From Parasphingopyxis sp. CP4 (GTDB lineage: Bacteria > Pseudomonadota > Alphaproteobacteria > Sphingomonadales > Sphingomonadaceae): DNA of 64,000 nt. The notes beneath the pieces are model-generated. The model searched no databases and was not told the origin of the DNA. It saw only the letters and a list, made by a program, of their open reading frames with translations. Location: assembly GCF_013378055.1 (NCBI RefSeq), contig NZ_CP051130.1, forward strand, positions 1,488,001-1,552,000, given 5' to 3'. Position numbers and translations under genes: made by a program. Shown piece after piece: positions 54,304 through 62,528 of this stretch; the first letter of the stretch is position 1; every line of letters starts with the position of its first letter.

Positions 54304-55443
54304 ATGCCAAGCTTTGCCATCCACCCTTTTGCAACCCCCGATACAGCAAGCGCCTTGCGACAACAGGTGCGTGATATCGTCGCGGATTGCGAAGCGGACT
54401 GGGATGCAGCGGACCGCGCAAACAGCTGGTCGGTCGCCGATCCAGGCTTCAGCCGGCGGCTCGGCCAAGAAGGCCTGGTTGGGATGATCTGGCCCAAACG
54501 CTATGGCGGGCATGAGCGCGATCCGCTCGAACGCTATATCGTACTCGAAGAATTGCTGGCTGCCGGTGCACCGGTCGGCGCGCATTGGATAGCCGATCGA
54601 CAAACCGGGCCACTTCTCCTTCGCTACGGCACGGAAGAGCAACGCGAAGAATACCTGCCCGGCATGGCCAAGGGCGAAACCTATGCCTGTATCGGGCTCA
54701 GCGAACCGGGTGCCGGTTCCGATCTGGCCGGGGTGAAGACATCAGCGCGCAAGACGGATACGGGCTGGATCGTAAACGGCCAGAAGGTCTGGACCTCGGG
54801 CGCACATAGGGCACATGCAATCCTTGCGCTTGTCCGTACCGAGCCGGGTACCGAGCGTCAGGCGGGCCTCAGCCAATTGCTGATCGACATGGACACGCCC
54901 GGCATTACAGTCCGACCGATCGTCAATCTTGCTGGCCAGCATGATTTCAACGAGATTTTCTTCGAAGAAGTCGAGGTGCCGGCCACGGCGCTGGTCGGTG
55001 AAGAGGGCAATGGCTGGAAGCAGGTAACCGCCGAACTCGCGCTCGAACGATCCGGGCCCGAACGCTATCTCTCCAGCTATGCACTGTTCCGCTACCTGAT
55101 CGCCGAACAGGGCAATGATCCGACCGTCCAATCGGTGATCGGCCAGCTCACTGCGGAGCTTTGGACGTTGCGGCAGATGTCCATGTCGACGGCCGCGAAG
55201 CTCGCCAATGGCGAAGATCCCGTGGTCGAGGCAGCGATCGTGAAAGATTTGGGCAATAGCTACGAACAGGATGTGCCGACCGCGATCCAGGCTGTGCTCG
55301 GCGGCGATTTCGACAGCGCCAGCGATAGTGCGTTGGCGCGAACCCTTGCGCTGCTAGTGCAGACAGCTCCCAGCTTTTCCTTGCGGGGCGGCACTCGGGA
55401 AATCCTGCGCGGGATTATTGCGCGCGGGCTTGGACTGAGATGA
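54304..55443 (+). CDS. Acyl-CoA dehydrogenase (full-length member of a pair)
   Basis: This 379-residue acyl-CoA dehydrogenase has all three domains. It has an N-terminal helical domain, the FAD/substrate middle domain with CIGLSEPGAGSDLAGVKTSARKTDTGWIVNGQKVWTSGA, and a C-terminal helical domain ending RGGTREILRGIIARGLGLR. The GGT-R-E-I end replaces the Y-E-G-T motif, as in FadE relatives of steroid and terpenoid side-chain degraders. The next gene overlaps by 4 bases and encodes a partial homologue, suggesting a heteromeric enzyme. ATG 54304 is the family-like start; the TTG at 54268 would add 12 residues. Substrate inference: a bulky branched acyl-CoA. Confidence 0.88.
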   Translation: MPSFAIHPFATPDTASALRQQVRDIVADCEADWDAADRANSWSVADPGFSRRLGQEGLVGMIWPKRYGGHERDPLERYIVLEELLAAGAPVGAHWIADRQTGPLLLRYGTEEQREEYLPGMAKGETYACIGLSEPGAGSDLAGVKTSARKTDTGWIVNGQKVWTSGAHRAHAILALVRTEPGTERQAGLSQLLIDMDTPGITVRPIVNLAGQHDFNEIFFEEVEVPATALVGEEGNGWKQVTAELALERSGPERYLSSYALFRYLIAEQGNDPTVQSVIGQLTAELWTLRQMSMSTAAKLANGEDPVVEAAIVKDLGNSYEQDVPTAIQAVLGGDFDSASDSALARTLALLVQTAPSFSLRGGTREILRGIIARGLGLR

Positions 55444-56150
55444 GCGAGAACCGATCCCTCCTCTGCGATACCGCAACCACCGTGTTGCGTGATGCAACCG
55501 ATATGGCCGCGCTCGAGCAAGCCGGATTCGCAATGCTGCTCGTGCCGGAAGCCGATGGCGGCTTTGGTGGCGATTGGGGCGATGTCTTCGCCGTGCTGCG
55601 GATCGCTGGCTATGAGGGATCCGACCTCGATATTGCCGGAATGATCCTCGACGCGACAGACATTGACGCTACAGAAGCAGGAGCTTTCGCCCGTGTCTGC
55701 CTTGCCGCGGGCGCGCTCGACCGGATCCTCGAAATGGCAATCGAGCATGTGAATACGCGCGAGCAATTTGGCCGTCCGCTGGGCAAGTTCCAGGCGGTGC
55801 AACAGTCGCTGGCAATCCTTGCGGTTGAGGCTGCCGCGGTAAACTCTGCGGGCGCCGGCGCCGCACTGGCGCTCGATCAGGGCGATGGATCGTTTGAGAT
55901 CGCTGCGGCCAAGCTGCGCACCAATCTGGCTGTCGGCTCGGGCACCGCGATTGCCCATCAGGTGCATGGCGCTATCGGCTTCACCCAGGAATATCCGCTT
56001 CACCATTTCACCCGAAGACTGAACACATGGCGGATGGAATGTGGAAATGATCGCTACTGGTCGGAAAAGCTCGGCGCGCAGGTCACGGCACTCGGGGCGG
56101 ACGGCCTATGGTCCGAAATCACCCGGCGATCGGATCGCGCGACCAGCTAG
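55440..56150 (+). CDS. Short acyl-CoA dehydrogenase homologue lacking the middle domain
   Basis: At 236 residues this protein is about 140 residues shorter than a normal acyl-CoA dehydrogenase. It contains an N-terminal helical part (AALEQAGFAMLLVPEADGGFGGDWGDVFAVLR) and a C-terminal helical part (LDRILEMAIEHVNTREQFGRPLGKFQAVQQSLA, then VHGAIGFTQEYPLHHFTRRLN). The FAD-binding beta domain with the C-x-x-x-EP-x-AGS segment is missing. It starts in ATGA overlap with the full-length neighbour. The likely role is the second subunit of a heteromeric acyl-CoA dehydrogenase, as in FadE pairs. The loss looks clean and in frame, not frameshifted. It could not be active alone if the missing domain is essential. 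Confidence 0.8.
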   Translation: MSENRSLLCDTATTVLRDATDMAALEQAGFAMLLVPEADGGFGGDWGDVFAVLRIAGYEGSDLDIAGMILDATDIDATEAGAFARVCLAAGALDRILEMAIEHVNTREQFGRPLGKFQAVQQSLAILAVEAAAVNSAGAGAALALDQGDGSFEIAAAKLRTNLAVGSGTAIAHQVHGAIGFTQEYPLHHFTRRLNTWRMECGNDRYWSEKLGAQVTALGADGLWSEITRRSDRATS

Positions 56151-56174
56151 GCACATTGGAAGGAAGGCATCGAC

Positions 56175-56918
56175 ATGGCAGATGAAATCTTGCGCGAGGA
56201 TCGATCCGGCTGGACGATGCTGACCCTCAACCGTCCCGACAAACTGAATGCACTCACCGTTTCGATGTTCCGCGAGCTGCGCAATCATATTGCGGACCTG
56301 CGCAAAGATGACAGCATCGGATGCGTGGTGCTGCGCGGCGCGGGCAAATGCTTCTCCGCCGGTCATGACCTTGCCGATATTGCCGAAGGCGAAGCCGTAC
56401 CCTCCCGAGGCTGGCATTCGGAAACGCTGCGGATGATGGAAAAGCTGCCCAAACCGGTGATCGCGGCGGTCCATGGTCACTGCTACACCGGGGCGCTGGA
56501 AGTGGCGCTCGCCGCCGACTTCATCCTCGCATCGGACCGTGCACGCTTTGGCGACACCCATGCGAAATGGGCGCTGACCCCGATCTGGGGCATGAGCCAG
56601 CGCCTCCCCCGCCGCGTCGGTATTGCAACCGCCAAGCGACTGATGTTCACAGCCGACATGATTGATGCAGCCGAAGCCGTCCGGATCGGGCTCGCCGAAT
56701 ATGCGGTACCGCAAGAGGAATTCGAGACCGAGATCGAAGCGCTAGCCGAACGGATCATTGCCAATTCCACCTTCTCCCACGCCGCGAACAAGCGCCTGCT
56801 TGAAGCCACCGATTGCGATCCGATGGACGCCGGTTTGCAATGGGAAGTGATGGAGAATGAAGGCACGGGCCCCGATATGCAGGAGCGGATCGCGGCCTTC
56901 ACCGGAAAGGGCAAATAA
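56175..56918 (+). CDS. Enoyl-CoA hydratase/isomerase
   Basis: This 247-residue crotonase-fold enzyme has CVVLRGAGKCFSAGHDLADIA, the first oxyanion segment, and AVHGHCYTGALEVALAADFILASDRARFGDTHAKWALTP, the second. The position of the usual catalytic Glu after GDTHAKW differs from typical hydratases, so isomerase or other crotonase activity is possible. It starts 24 bases after the short dehydrogenase and its stop overlaps the next gene's start (TAATG). It belongs to the acyl-CoA operon. Confidence 0.88.
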   Translation: MADEILREDRSGWTMLTLNRPDKLNALTVSMFRELRNHIADLRKDDSIGCVVLRGAGKCFSAGHDLADIAEGEAVPSRGWHSETLRMMEKLPKPVIAAVHGHCYTGALEVALAADFILASDRARFGDTHAKWALTPIWGMSQRLPRRVGIATAKRLMFTADMIDAAEAVRIGLAEYAVPQEEFETEIEALAERIIANSTFSHAANKRLLEATDCDPMDAGLQWEVMENEGTGPDMQERIAAFTGKGK

Positions 56919-57691
56919 TGGGTGCGGCCAACGGAGGCGTCCGGCACGACGGCGATGAAGGCGTATTATTGTTCGCCTTTACCTGCGGCTATATCACTTT
57001 GCCGATGGGCTTCTTCCTCGAAGGCGAGCCCGGCAAGGTCAAAGTTCCCGCCTGCTCTTATCTGATCGATCACCCCAAGGGGCTGGCCTTGTTCGATACC
57101 GGCTTCTCACCGCGATTTACCGATATGGCTGACGGGCTCGGCAAGATTGTCGACATGCCCAAGGGTGAGAGCATCGCCGATCGCCTTACGGAGCTGAACG
57201 TCGATCCAGCGCGCATCGACTGGATCATCAACTCGCATCTCCATCTCGATCATGCAGGCGGCAATGCGCTGATCCCCAATGCGACGGTGATCGTGCAATC
57301 GGGTGAATGGGATTTTGGACTGGGCGGTGAAGATGGTGCCTATCACGCAGTCGATTTCGATACCGGCCAACCTGTCAAACAGGTGAGCGGTGAGCATGAT
57401 CTGTTCGGTGACGGCAGTGTCGTCCTGTTCCCAACCCCCGGCCATACGCCCGGCCATCAATCGGTTCGTGTGCAAACGGGGGGCGGCGAAGCGATCCTGT
57501 GCGGTGATTGTTGCAACATGCGTCAATCGCTCGATGAGATGCATCTTCCCGACCATGCCTGGAGCCTCGACGCCTGCCGCAATTCTTTGGAATTACTCTC
57601 CAAATTGCGAGATAAGGGCGCGCGCATCTTCTATGGCCATGACCCGGAATTCTGGAGCGGTGTGCCCCAATCCGAAGCGCTGCAGCTGTAA
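56918..57691 (+). CDS. Metallo-beta-lactamase-fold hydrolase, AHL-lactonase (AiiA/AttM)-like
   Basis: This 257-residue protein has the di-metal motif INSHLHLDHAGGNALIPNA (HxHxDH), the second-site His in PTPGHTPGHQSV, and Asp in ILCGDCCNM, with a final His in FYGHDPEFW. ACSYLIDHPKGLALFDTGFSP at the start and the overall size are those of the N-acyl homoserine lactonase family. A quorum-quenching role is one option. The position between a hydratase and acyl-CoA dehydrogenase genes suggests instead a lactone or thioester intermediate in the pathway. That is inference. Its ATG overlaps the hydratase stop by one base (TAATG). Confidence 0.82.
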   Translation: MGAANGGVRHDGDEGVLLFAFTCGYITLPMGFFLEGEPGKVKVPACSYLIDHPKGLALFDTGFSPRFTDMADGLGKIVDMPKGESIADRLTELNVDPARIDWIINSHLHLDHAGGNALIPNATVIVQSGEWDFGLGGEDGAYHAVDFDTGQPVKQVSGEHDLFGDGSVVLFPTPGHTPGHQSVRVQTGGGEAILCGDCCNMRQSLDEMHLPDHAWSLDACRNSLELLSKLRDKGARIFYGHDPEFWSGVPQSEALQL

Positions 57692-57768
57692 CACGCGCCC
57701 GGTTTCTGGGTCAGAAATCCGGCGCTTCAAAACGGGAAAGGCTTGTCCCGACCGGATTCTCGGCTAGG

Positions 57769-57784
57769 GTGACGTTAACGTAAC
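57769..57784. promoter_or_regulatory. LiuR-like palindrome upstream of the second acyl-CoA dehydrogenase pair
   Basis: GTGACGTTAACGTAAC holds the perfect palindrome ACGTTAACGT (57772-57781), and 14 of the 16 bases are symmetric. It is 22 bases before the start at 57807. This resembles the TTTACG(T)nnACGTAAA-type dyad reported for MerR-family LiuR regulators of acyl-CoA and branched-chain degradation. Upstream, TTGTCC (57743-57748) and TAGGGT (57765-57770), 16 bases apart, may be -35 and -10 elements; both are weak. No regulator gene lies nearby, so the owner of the site is inferred. Confidence 0.5.
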
Positions 57785-57806
57785 TTAGGCAGAGGACCGA
57801 GTCCCG

Positions 57807-58922
57807 ATGAATTTCGATTTCTCCGACGAGCAAAAATTCCTGCGCGATGAAGCGCGGAAATTCCTCACCGCGAAATGCACAACCGCCGAAGTGCGCGAAG
57901 TGCTGGATGATGATGCGAAGAGCCACCATGAAGATGTTTGGAAACAGGTAGTCGAGATGGGCTGGCTGGGAACGGCCATTCCCGAAGAACATGGCGGACT
58001 GGGTCTCGGCATGTTGGAATTGTGCGTTATTGCCGAAGAGCTGGGCCGCGCGCTCGCCCCGATCCCCTTTGCCTCGAGCGTCTATTTCTTTGCCGAAGCC
58101 GTGAAGCTTGCCGGATCCGATGCCCAGAAAAGCGAATTGCTGCCCAGGATCGCTGATGGCTCGGCCATCGGTTGCATCGCGGCGTCCGAAGGCCCCGGCC
58201 CGGTCGAAGCCGGCAAGCTGAAGACCGAATTCAAGGACGGCACCCTGACCGGCACCAAGATCCCGGTTACCGATGGCGATGTCGCGACCCATGCGGTGGT
58301 TCTCGCCAAGGATGGCAGCGGATCGAGCCTCGTCGTCGTCGCGCTGGATCAGGATGGCGTGACCCGCAGCTCGGTGGAAACCATCGAGCCAACGCGCAGC
58401 CATGCCGAAATCACCTTTAACGGCGCCAGTGCCGAACGGCTCGGCGGACAAGGCGATGGCGAAGCGCTCTACGCCGAAATCCTCAATCGTGCGGCGGTGC
58501 TGCTCGCCTTTGAACAGGTTGGCGGCGCATCGGTCTGCCTCGATATGGCGACCGATTATGCCAAGGAACGCCAGGCATTTGGCCGGCCAATCGGCGGCAA
58601 TCAGGCGATCAAGCACAAGCTTGCTGAAATGTATGTGAAGAATGAGGTGGCTCGCTCCAATTCCTATTATGGCGCATGGGCGCTCTCAACCGATGCTGGC
58701 GAGCTGCCCGAAGCGGCCGCCGCTGCGCGGGTCGCGGCGAGCGAAGCCTATTGGTTTGCCAGCAAGGAAAATATTCAGACCCATGGTGGCATGGGCTTTA
58801 CCTGGGAGGTGGATTGTCACCTCTTCTACCGGCGCGCCAAACTGCTCGCCGTACAGGCCGGCGCTCCATCCGTCTGGAAAGAGAAACTCGTCCGCGCCCT
58901 CGAAACCCGAAACGCTGCGTAA
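57807..58922 (+). CDS. Acyl-CoA dehydrogenase (FadE-type, pair member)
   Basis: This 371-residue acyl-CoA dehydrogenase begins MNFDFSDEQKFLRDEARKFL. MGWLGTAIPEEHGGLGLGML and the middle-domain region are present. The typical C-x-x-x-EP-GSD stretch is replaced by GCIAASEGPGPVEAGKLKTEF, without the GSD. It ends THGGMGFTWEVDCHLFYRRAKLLAVQAG, with no GGT-x-E-I motif. These differences suggest the non-FAD-binding or support subunit of a heterotetramer, as in steroid-degradation FadE pairs. The partner starts 15 bases downstream. It is preceded by a 115-base gap holding the LiuR-like palindrome. Confidence 0.87.
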   Translation: MNFDFSDEQKFLRDEARKFLTAKCTTAEVREVLDDDAKSHHEDVWKQVVEMGWLGTAIPEEHGGLGLGMLELCVIAEELGRALAPIPFASSVYFFAEAVKLAGSDAQKSELLPRIADGSAIGCIAASEGPGPVEAGKLKTEFKDGTLTGTKIPVTDGDVATHAVVLAKDGSGSSLVVVALDQDGVTRSSVETIEPTRSHAEITFNGASAERLGGQGDGEALYAEILNRAAVLLAFEQVGGASVCLDMATDYAKERQAFGRPIGGNQAIKHKLAEMYVKNEVARSNSYYGAWALSTDAGELPEAAAAARVAASEAYWFASKENIQTHGGMGFTWEVDCHLFYRRAKLLAVQAGAPSVWKEKLVRALETRNAA

Positions 58923-58937
58923 GGAAAGGCTGACCCC

Positions 58938-60134
58938 ATGGATTTCAACGACACCCCCGAAGAAGCAGAATTCCGCGCCGAAGCCAGCGCCTTTCTCGGA
59001 CAGCATCTCAAGCCGAAAGCCGCGAGTGCAATTCGCGGACGCGAACCGCGCAACAAGATGCTGGAACGCGCCAAGGAATGGCAGAAGGTGAAAGCTGAGA
59101 ACCGCTTTGCCCAGATCACCTGGCCCGAAGCCATTGGTGGGCGCGGCGGCACGGCGATGCAGCAGGTTATCTGGAACCAGGAAGAATCGAAGTTCGACGC
59201 GCCCACCGGCCCGTTCGCGATCGGCCTTGGCATGTGCGTACCGACGGTAATCGCCTTCGGGTCTGACGAGAATAAGCAGCGCTATGTTCAAAAAGCCCTG
59301 CATGGCGAAGAAATCTGGTGCCAGCTCTTCTCCGAACCATCGGCTGGCTCTGATGTCGCCGGGTTGAAGACCAAGGCGGTGCGCGATGGCGATGATTGGG
59401 TGATCAATGGCCAGAAGGTCTGGACCTCCGGTGCTCATTACTCTGATTACGGCATCCTGCTCGTGCGCACCGACCCCGATGTGCCCAAGCATAAGGGCCT
59501 CACCATGTTCATTGTCGACATGAAGGCTCCGGGTGTTGAAGTGCGCCCGATCCACCAGGCCTCTGGCGGCAGCGAATTCAACGAGGTCTATTTCACCGAT
59601 GTTCGCATCCCCGATACTGATCGTCTCGGTGATCCGGGTCAGGGCTGGAAGGTAGCGCTCGTCACGCTCATGAATGAGCGCCTTGCCGTGGGCGGGTCTC
59701 CAGGACCGGACTGGCAGGAAATCATGGACTATGCCCGCGACGCTGGCACGCTCAGCAACCAGGCCTTCCGTCAGAAGCTCGCCGACTGGTATGTCGCCTC
59801 ACAGGGTTACAACCTCACCAAGTTCCGCACCCAGACAGCATTGTCGCGTGGCGAAACACCGGGCCCTGAAAACTCGATCGGCAAGATCATCACGGCCAAC
59901 CATCTTCAGGATATCTGCAACAGTGCGGTCGAGATGCAGGACCATTACGGCCTGATCATCGACAAGGACAAAGCGCCGGCAGACGCGATCTTCCAGGAAA
60001 GCCTGATGTGGGCACCGGGCCTGCGGATTGCTGGCGGTACCGATGAAATCCTGAAGAACATCATCGCCGAACGCGTGCTGGGCCTGCCGGCCGATGTGCG
60101 CGTCGACAAGGATAAAGCATTCTCTGAACTATAG
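58938..60134 (+). CDS. Acyl-CoA dehydrogenase (FadE-type, FAD-binding partner)
   Basis: This 398-residue acyl-CoA dehydrogenase has WCQLFSEPSAGSDVAGLKTKAVRDGDDWVINGQKVWTSGAH, the FAD and substrate segment. It ends RIAGGTDEILKNIIAERVLGLP, the G-G-T-x-E-I motif near the catalytic base region. A helical insert PDWQEIMDYARDAG is near 270. With the preceding gene it probably makes a heteromeric acyl-CoA dehydrogenase. AAGGAAAGG lies before the ATG. A thiolase follows 51 bases later. Substrate is likely a bulky acyl-CoA; the sequence does not say which. Confidence 0.88.
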   Translation: MDFNDTPEEAEFRAEASAFLGQHLKPKAASAIRGREPRNKMLERAKEWQKVKAENRFAQITWPEAIGGRGGTAMQQVIWNQEESKFDAPTGPFAIGLGMCVPTVIAFGSDENKQRYVQKALHGEEIWCQLFSEPSAGSDVAGLKTKAVRDGDDWVINGQKVWTSGAHYSDYGILLVRTDPDVPKHKGLTMFIVDMKAPGVEVRPIHQASGGSEFNEVYFTDVRIPDTDRLGDPGQGWKVALVTLMNERLAVGGSPGPDWQEIMDYARDAGTLSNQAFRQKLADWYVASQGYNLTKFRTQTALSRGETPGPENSIGKIITANHLQDICNSAVEMQDHYGLIIDKDKAPADAIFQESLMWAPGLRIAGGTDEILKNIIAERVLGLPADVRVDKDKAFSEL

Positions 60135-60185
60135 ATGGCGGCTCAACGCTGCGATCCAAGATACTGAATAGGAAAGGAAGTCTCC

Positions 60186-61439
60186 ATGGCTGACGCATAT
60201 ATCATTGACGCCTGCCGCACCCCTCGCGGCATCGGCAAAGTGGGCAAGGGCTCACTCGCTGACGAACATCCCCAGCATCTCGCGGCGACGGTTCTCAAGG
60301 CCATTGCCGAGCGTAACAATCTCAACACCGCCGATGTGGAAGACGTCATCTGGAGCACGAGCTCGCAGAAAGGCAAACAGGCCGGCGATATGGGCCGGAT
60401 GGCCGCGCTCGACGCCGGCTATGACATCCGCTCGAGCGGAACGACGCTCGATCGCTTCTGCGGCGGCGGGATCACCAGCGTGAATTTCGCAGCGGCCCAG
60501 ATCATGTCCGGCATGGAAGATCTGGTGATTGCCGGCGGTACCGAAATGATGTCGCTGACCTCGAGCATGGCGCAGGAAGAAATGGCGGCCGGCTTCAAAC
60601 CCTTCATGATGGGTTCGGGCAATGATCGCCTCCAGGAAGTGCATCCGCAATCGCATCAGGGCGTATGCGGCGATGCAATCGCATCGATGGAAGGTATCTC
60701 CCGCGAAGCCGTCGACGCCTTGGGCCTGGAAAGCCAGAAACGTGCAGCCCGCGCTATCGAAGAAGGCCGGTTCGACAAGAGCGTCGTGCCGGTCGTCGAC
60801 GATGACGGCAATGTCATTCTCGATAAGGAAGAATTCCCCCGGCCGCAAACCACCGCCGAGGGCCTGGCCGAACTGCAGCCGTCATTCGCCAAGATTGCCG
60901 ATGTGCCGCTCAACGAAAAGGGCACGACTTTCCGCAAGCTGATCAACCAGAAATATCCGGATCTTGAAATCCAGCATGTCCATCACGCCGGCAACTCTTC
61001 GGGTGTTGTCGATGGCGCGGCTGCCGTTCTGCTCGCATCCAAGGACTATGCCGATGCGCATGGCCTGAAGCCGCGCGCCCGGATCGTGGCCACTGCCAAT
61101 ATGGGTGATGATCCGACGCTGATGCTCAATGCACCGGTGCCGGCGGCGAAGAAGGTGCTCGACAAGGCTGGCCTCACCAAGGACGATATCGATCTGTGGG
61201 AAATCAACGAAGCCTTTGCCGTTGTCGCCGAAAAATTCATCCGTGACCTCGATCTCGATCGTGAGAAGGTCAATGTGAATGGCGGCGCGATCGCGCTGGG
61301 CCATCCGATTGGTGCAACCGGTTCGATCCTGATCGGAACCATGCTCGATGAGCTGGAACGCCAGGACCTGAAGCGCGGCCTCGTAACAATGTGTGCAGCA
61401 GGTGGCATGGCCCCGGCGATCATTATCGAACGCGTCTGA
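60186..61439 (+). CDS. Acetyl-CoA C-acyltransferase (thiolase)
   Basis: This 417-residue classical thiolase would cleave 3-oxoacyl-CoA to acetyl-CoA and a shortened acyl-CoA. The nucleophile Cys92 is in LDRFCGGGITSVNFAA. The catalytic His is in ALGHPIGATGSI and the second Cys in TMCAAGGMAPAII. WEINEAFAVVAEKF is also characteristic. AGGAAAGGAAG precedes the ATG. It ends the acyl-CoA operon and is followed by a strong terminator hairpin. With the hydratases and dehydrogenases it would complete a beta-oxidation cycle for an unknown acid. Confidence 0.95.
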   Translation: MADAYIIDACRTPRGIGKVGKGSLADEHPQHLAATVLKAIAERNNLNTADVEDVIWSTSSQKGKQAGDMGRMAALDAGYDIRSSGTTLDRFCGGGITSVNFAAAQIMSGMEDLVIAGGTEMMSLTSSMAQEEMAAGFKPFMMGSGNDRLQEVHPQSHQGVCGDAIASMEGISREAVDALGLESQKRAARAIEEGRFDKSVVPVVDDDGNVILDKEEFPRPQTTAEGLAELQPSFAKIADVPLNEKGTTFRKLINQKYPDLEIQHVHHAGNSSGVVDGAAAVLLASKDYADAHGLKPRARIVATANMGDDPTLMLNAPVPAAKKVLDKAGLTKDDIDLWEINEAFAVVAEKFIRDLDLDREKVNVNGGAIALGHPIGATGSILIGTMLDELERQDLKRGLVTMCAAGGMAPAIIIERV

Positions 61440-61463
61440 AGATACGGCCTTTATGGCCAGGAT

Positions 61464-61498
61464 AGCCCGGTCGCCCTTTGGGGCTGCCGGGCTTTTCT
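61464..61498 (+). terminator. Rho-independent terminator
   Basis: AGCCCGG (61464-61470) pairs exactly with CCGGGCT (61487-61493) across a 16-base loop, which can itself pair in part. TTTTCT follows the stem. It lies 24 bases after the thiolase stop and touches the stop codon of the convergent ABC-transporter gene. It would end the plus-strand acyl-CoA operon. Confidence 0.8.
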
Positions 61499-62528
61499 AT
61501 GCGGAAACGATACTGGCGAGACCCGGATCGAGAGTCACGCTCACTCGGCTATCGACAGGCGCTTCGGCCGAGACCATCCGTGCATGCCAGACGGTGCCAT
61601 CCGGCGCTTTGACCGCCAGCAAAGACATCGCGCCTAGCAAATGGCGGCTGACAATCTCATTCGATCCCTGTTCGTCCGCTGTCAGGCCAACACCTTCGGG
61701 ACGGACCAGTGCGGTAGCGTCACTGCCATCGCTCTGACCTGCGGCAGATAGCGCACCAAAGGGCGTAGTGAGCGCACCGCCTTCAACCGTGCCCGTCCAT
61801 TCATTGACCTCACCGAGCAACCGCGCGGCGGTCCGCGATACGGGCGTACGATAGACGCTGGCCGGCTCGCCAGACTGGATTATTACGCCATCTGCCATCA
61901 GCGCAAGTTCATCCGCCATGAACAGCGCCTCTTGCGCGTCATGCGTAACGATAAGCACCGCCGCGCCCGATGCCTTGAGCGCCGATAGCGCGGTTTCGCG
62001 CATTGTCTCGCGCAGCCGGGCATCAAGGCCGGAAAACGCCTCGTCGAGCAGGATAACTTCGGGTTCGGGTGCAAGAGCACGCGCCAGCGCCACGCGCTGC
62101 TGCTCACCGCCGGACAGCATATGCGGATACGCCTTGGCACGATCATCGAGCTCGACCGCCGCGAGCTGTTTCATCGCCAAATCCCGGCGGATCTCTCGCG
62201 GTGCCCGTCCAAGCCCGAACATCACATTGTCCAGCGCGGTCAAATGCGGGAATAGCGCGAAATCCTGGAATACGATGCCGATATTGCGATGCTCGGGCGG
62301 TACGATCACGCGCCCGTCTGTCATCACGTGGTTCGGACTTGCAACCGTGCCGCTATCGACGGATTCAAGCCCCGCAATGGCGCGCAACAAGGTCGATTTA
62401 CCGGCGCCAGATGGCCCGAGCACCGCCGTCACCCGGCCTTTGACGAGATCGATATCGACATCGCGCATGATCGCGCGGCCATTCCAGGACTTGCACAGTT
62501 GGCGAGCAGAGATCAGCGGCTCGGTCAT
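61497..62528 (-). CDS. Iron(III) ABC transporter ATP-binding protein (FbpC-like)
   Basis: This is a 343-residue ABC ATPase. Walker A is VLGPSGAGKSTLLRAIAG, the Q-loop is IGIVFQDFALFPHLTALDNV, the signature is MLSGGEQQRVALARALA, Walker B is VILLDEAFSGLDARLR and the switch His is in VTHDAQEALFMAD. A C-terminal TOBE-like domain (about 250-343, ALVRPEGVGLTADEQGSNEI) is present. The pairing with a two-module inner-membrane permease and the helix spacing fit ferric iron uptake (FbpABC, SfuABC). A phosphate-ester or thiamine importer is the main alternative. The start overlaps the permease stop by 4 bases. Confidence 0.88.
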   Translation of the reverse strand: MTEPLISARQLCKSWNGRAIMRDVDIDLVKGRVTAVLGPSGAGKSTLLRAIAGLESVDSGTVASPNHVMTDGRVIVPPEHRNIGIVFQDFALFPHLTALDNVMFGLGRAPREIRRDLAMKQLAAVELDDRAKAYPHMLSGGEQQRVALARALAPEPEVILLDEAFSGLDARLRETMRETALSALKASGAAVLIVTHDAQEALFMADELALMADGVIIQSGEPASVYRTPVSRTAARLLGEVNEWTGTVEGGALTTPFGALSAAGQSDGSDATALVRPEGVGLTADEQGSNEIVSRHLLGAMSLLAVKAPDGTVWHARMVSAEAPVDSRVSVTLDPGLASIVSA

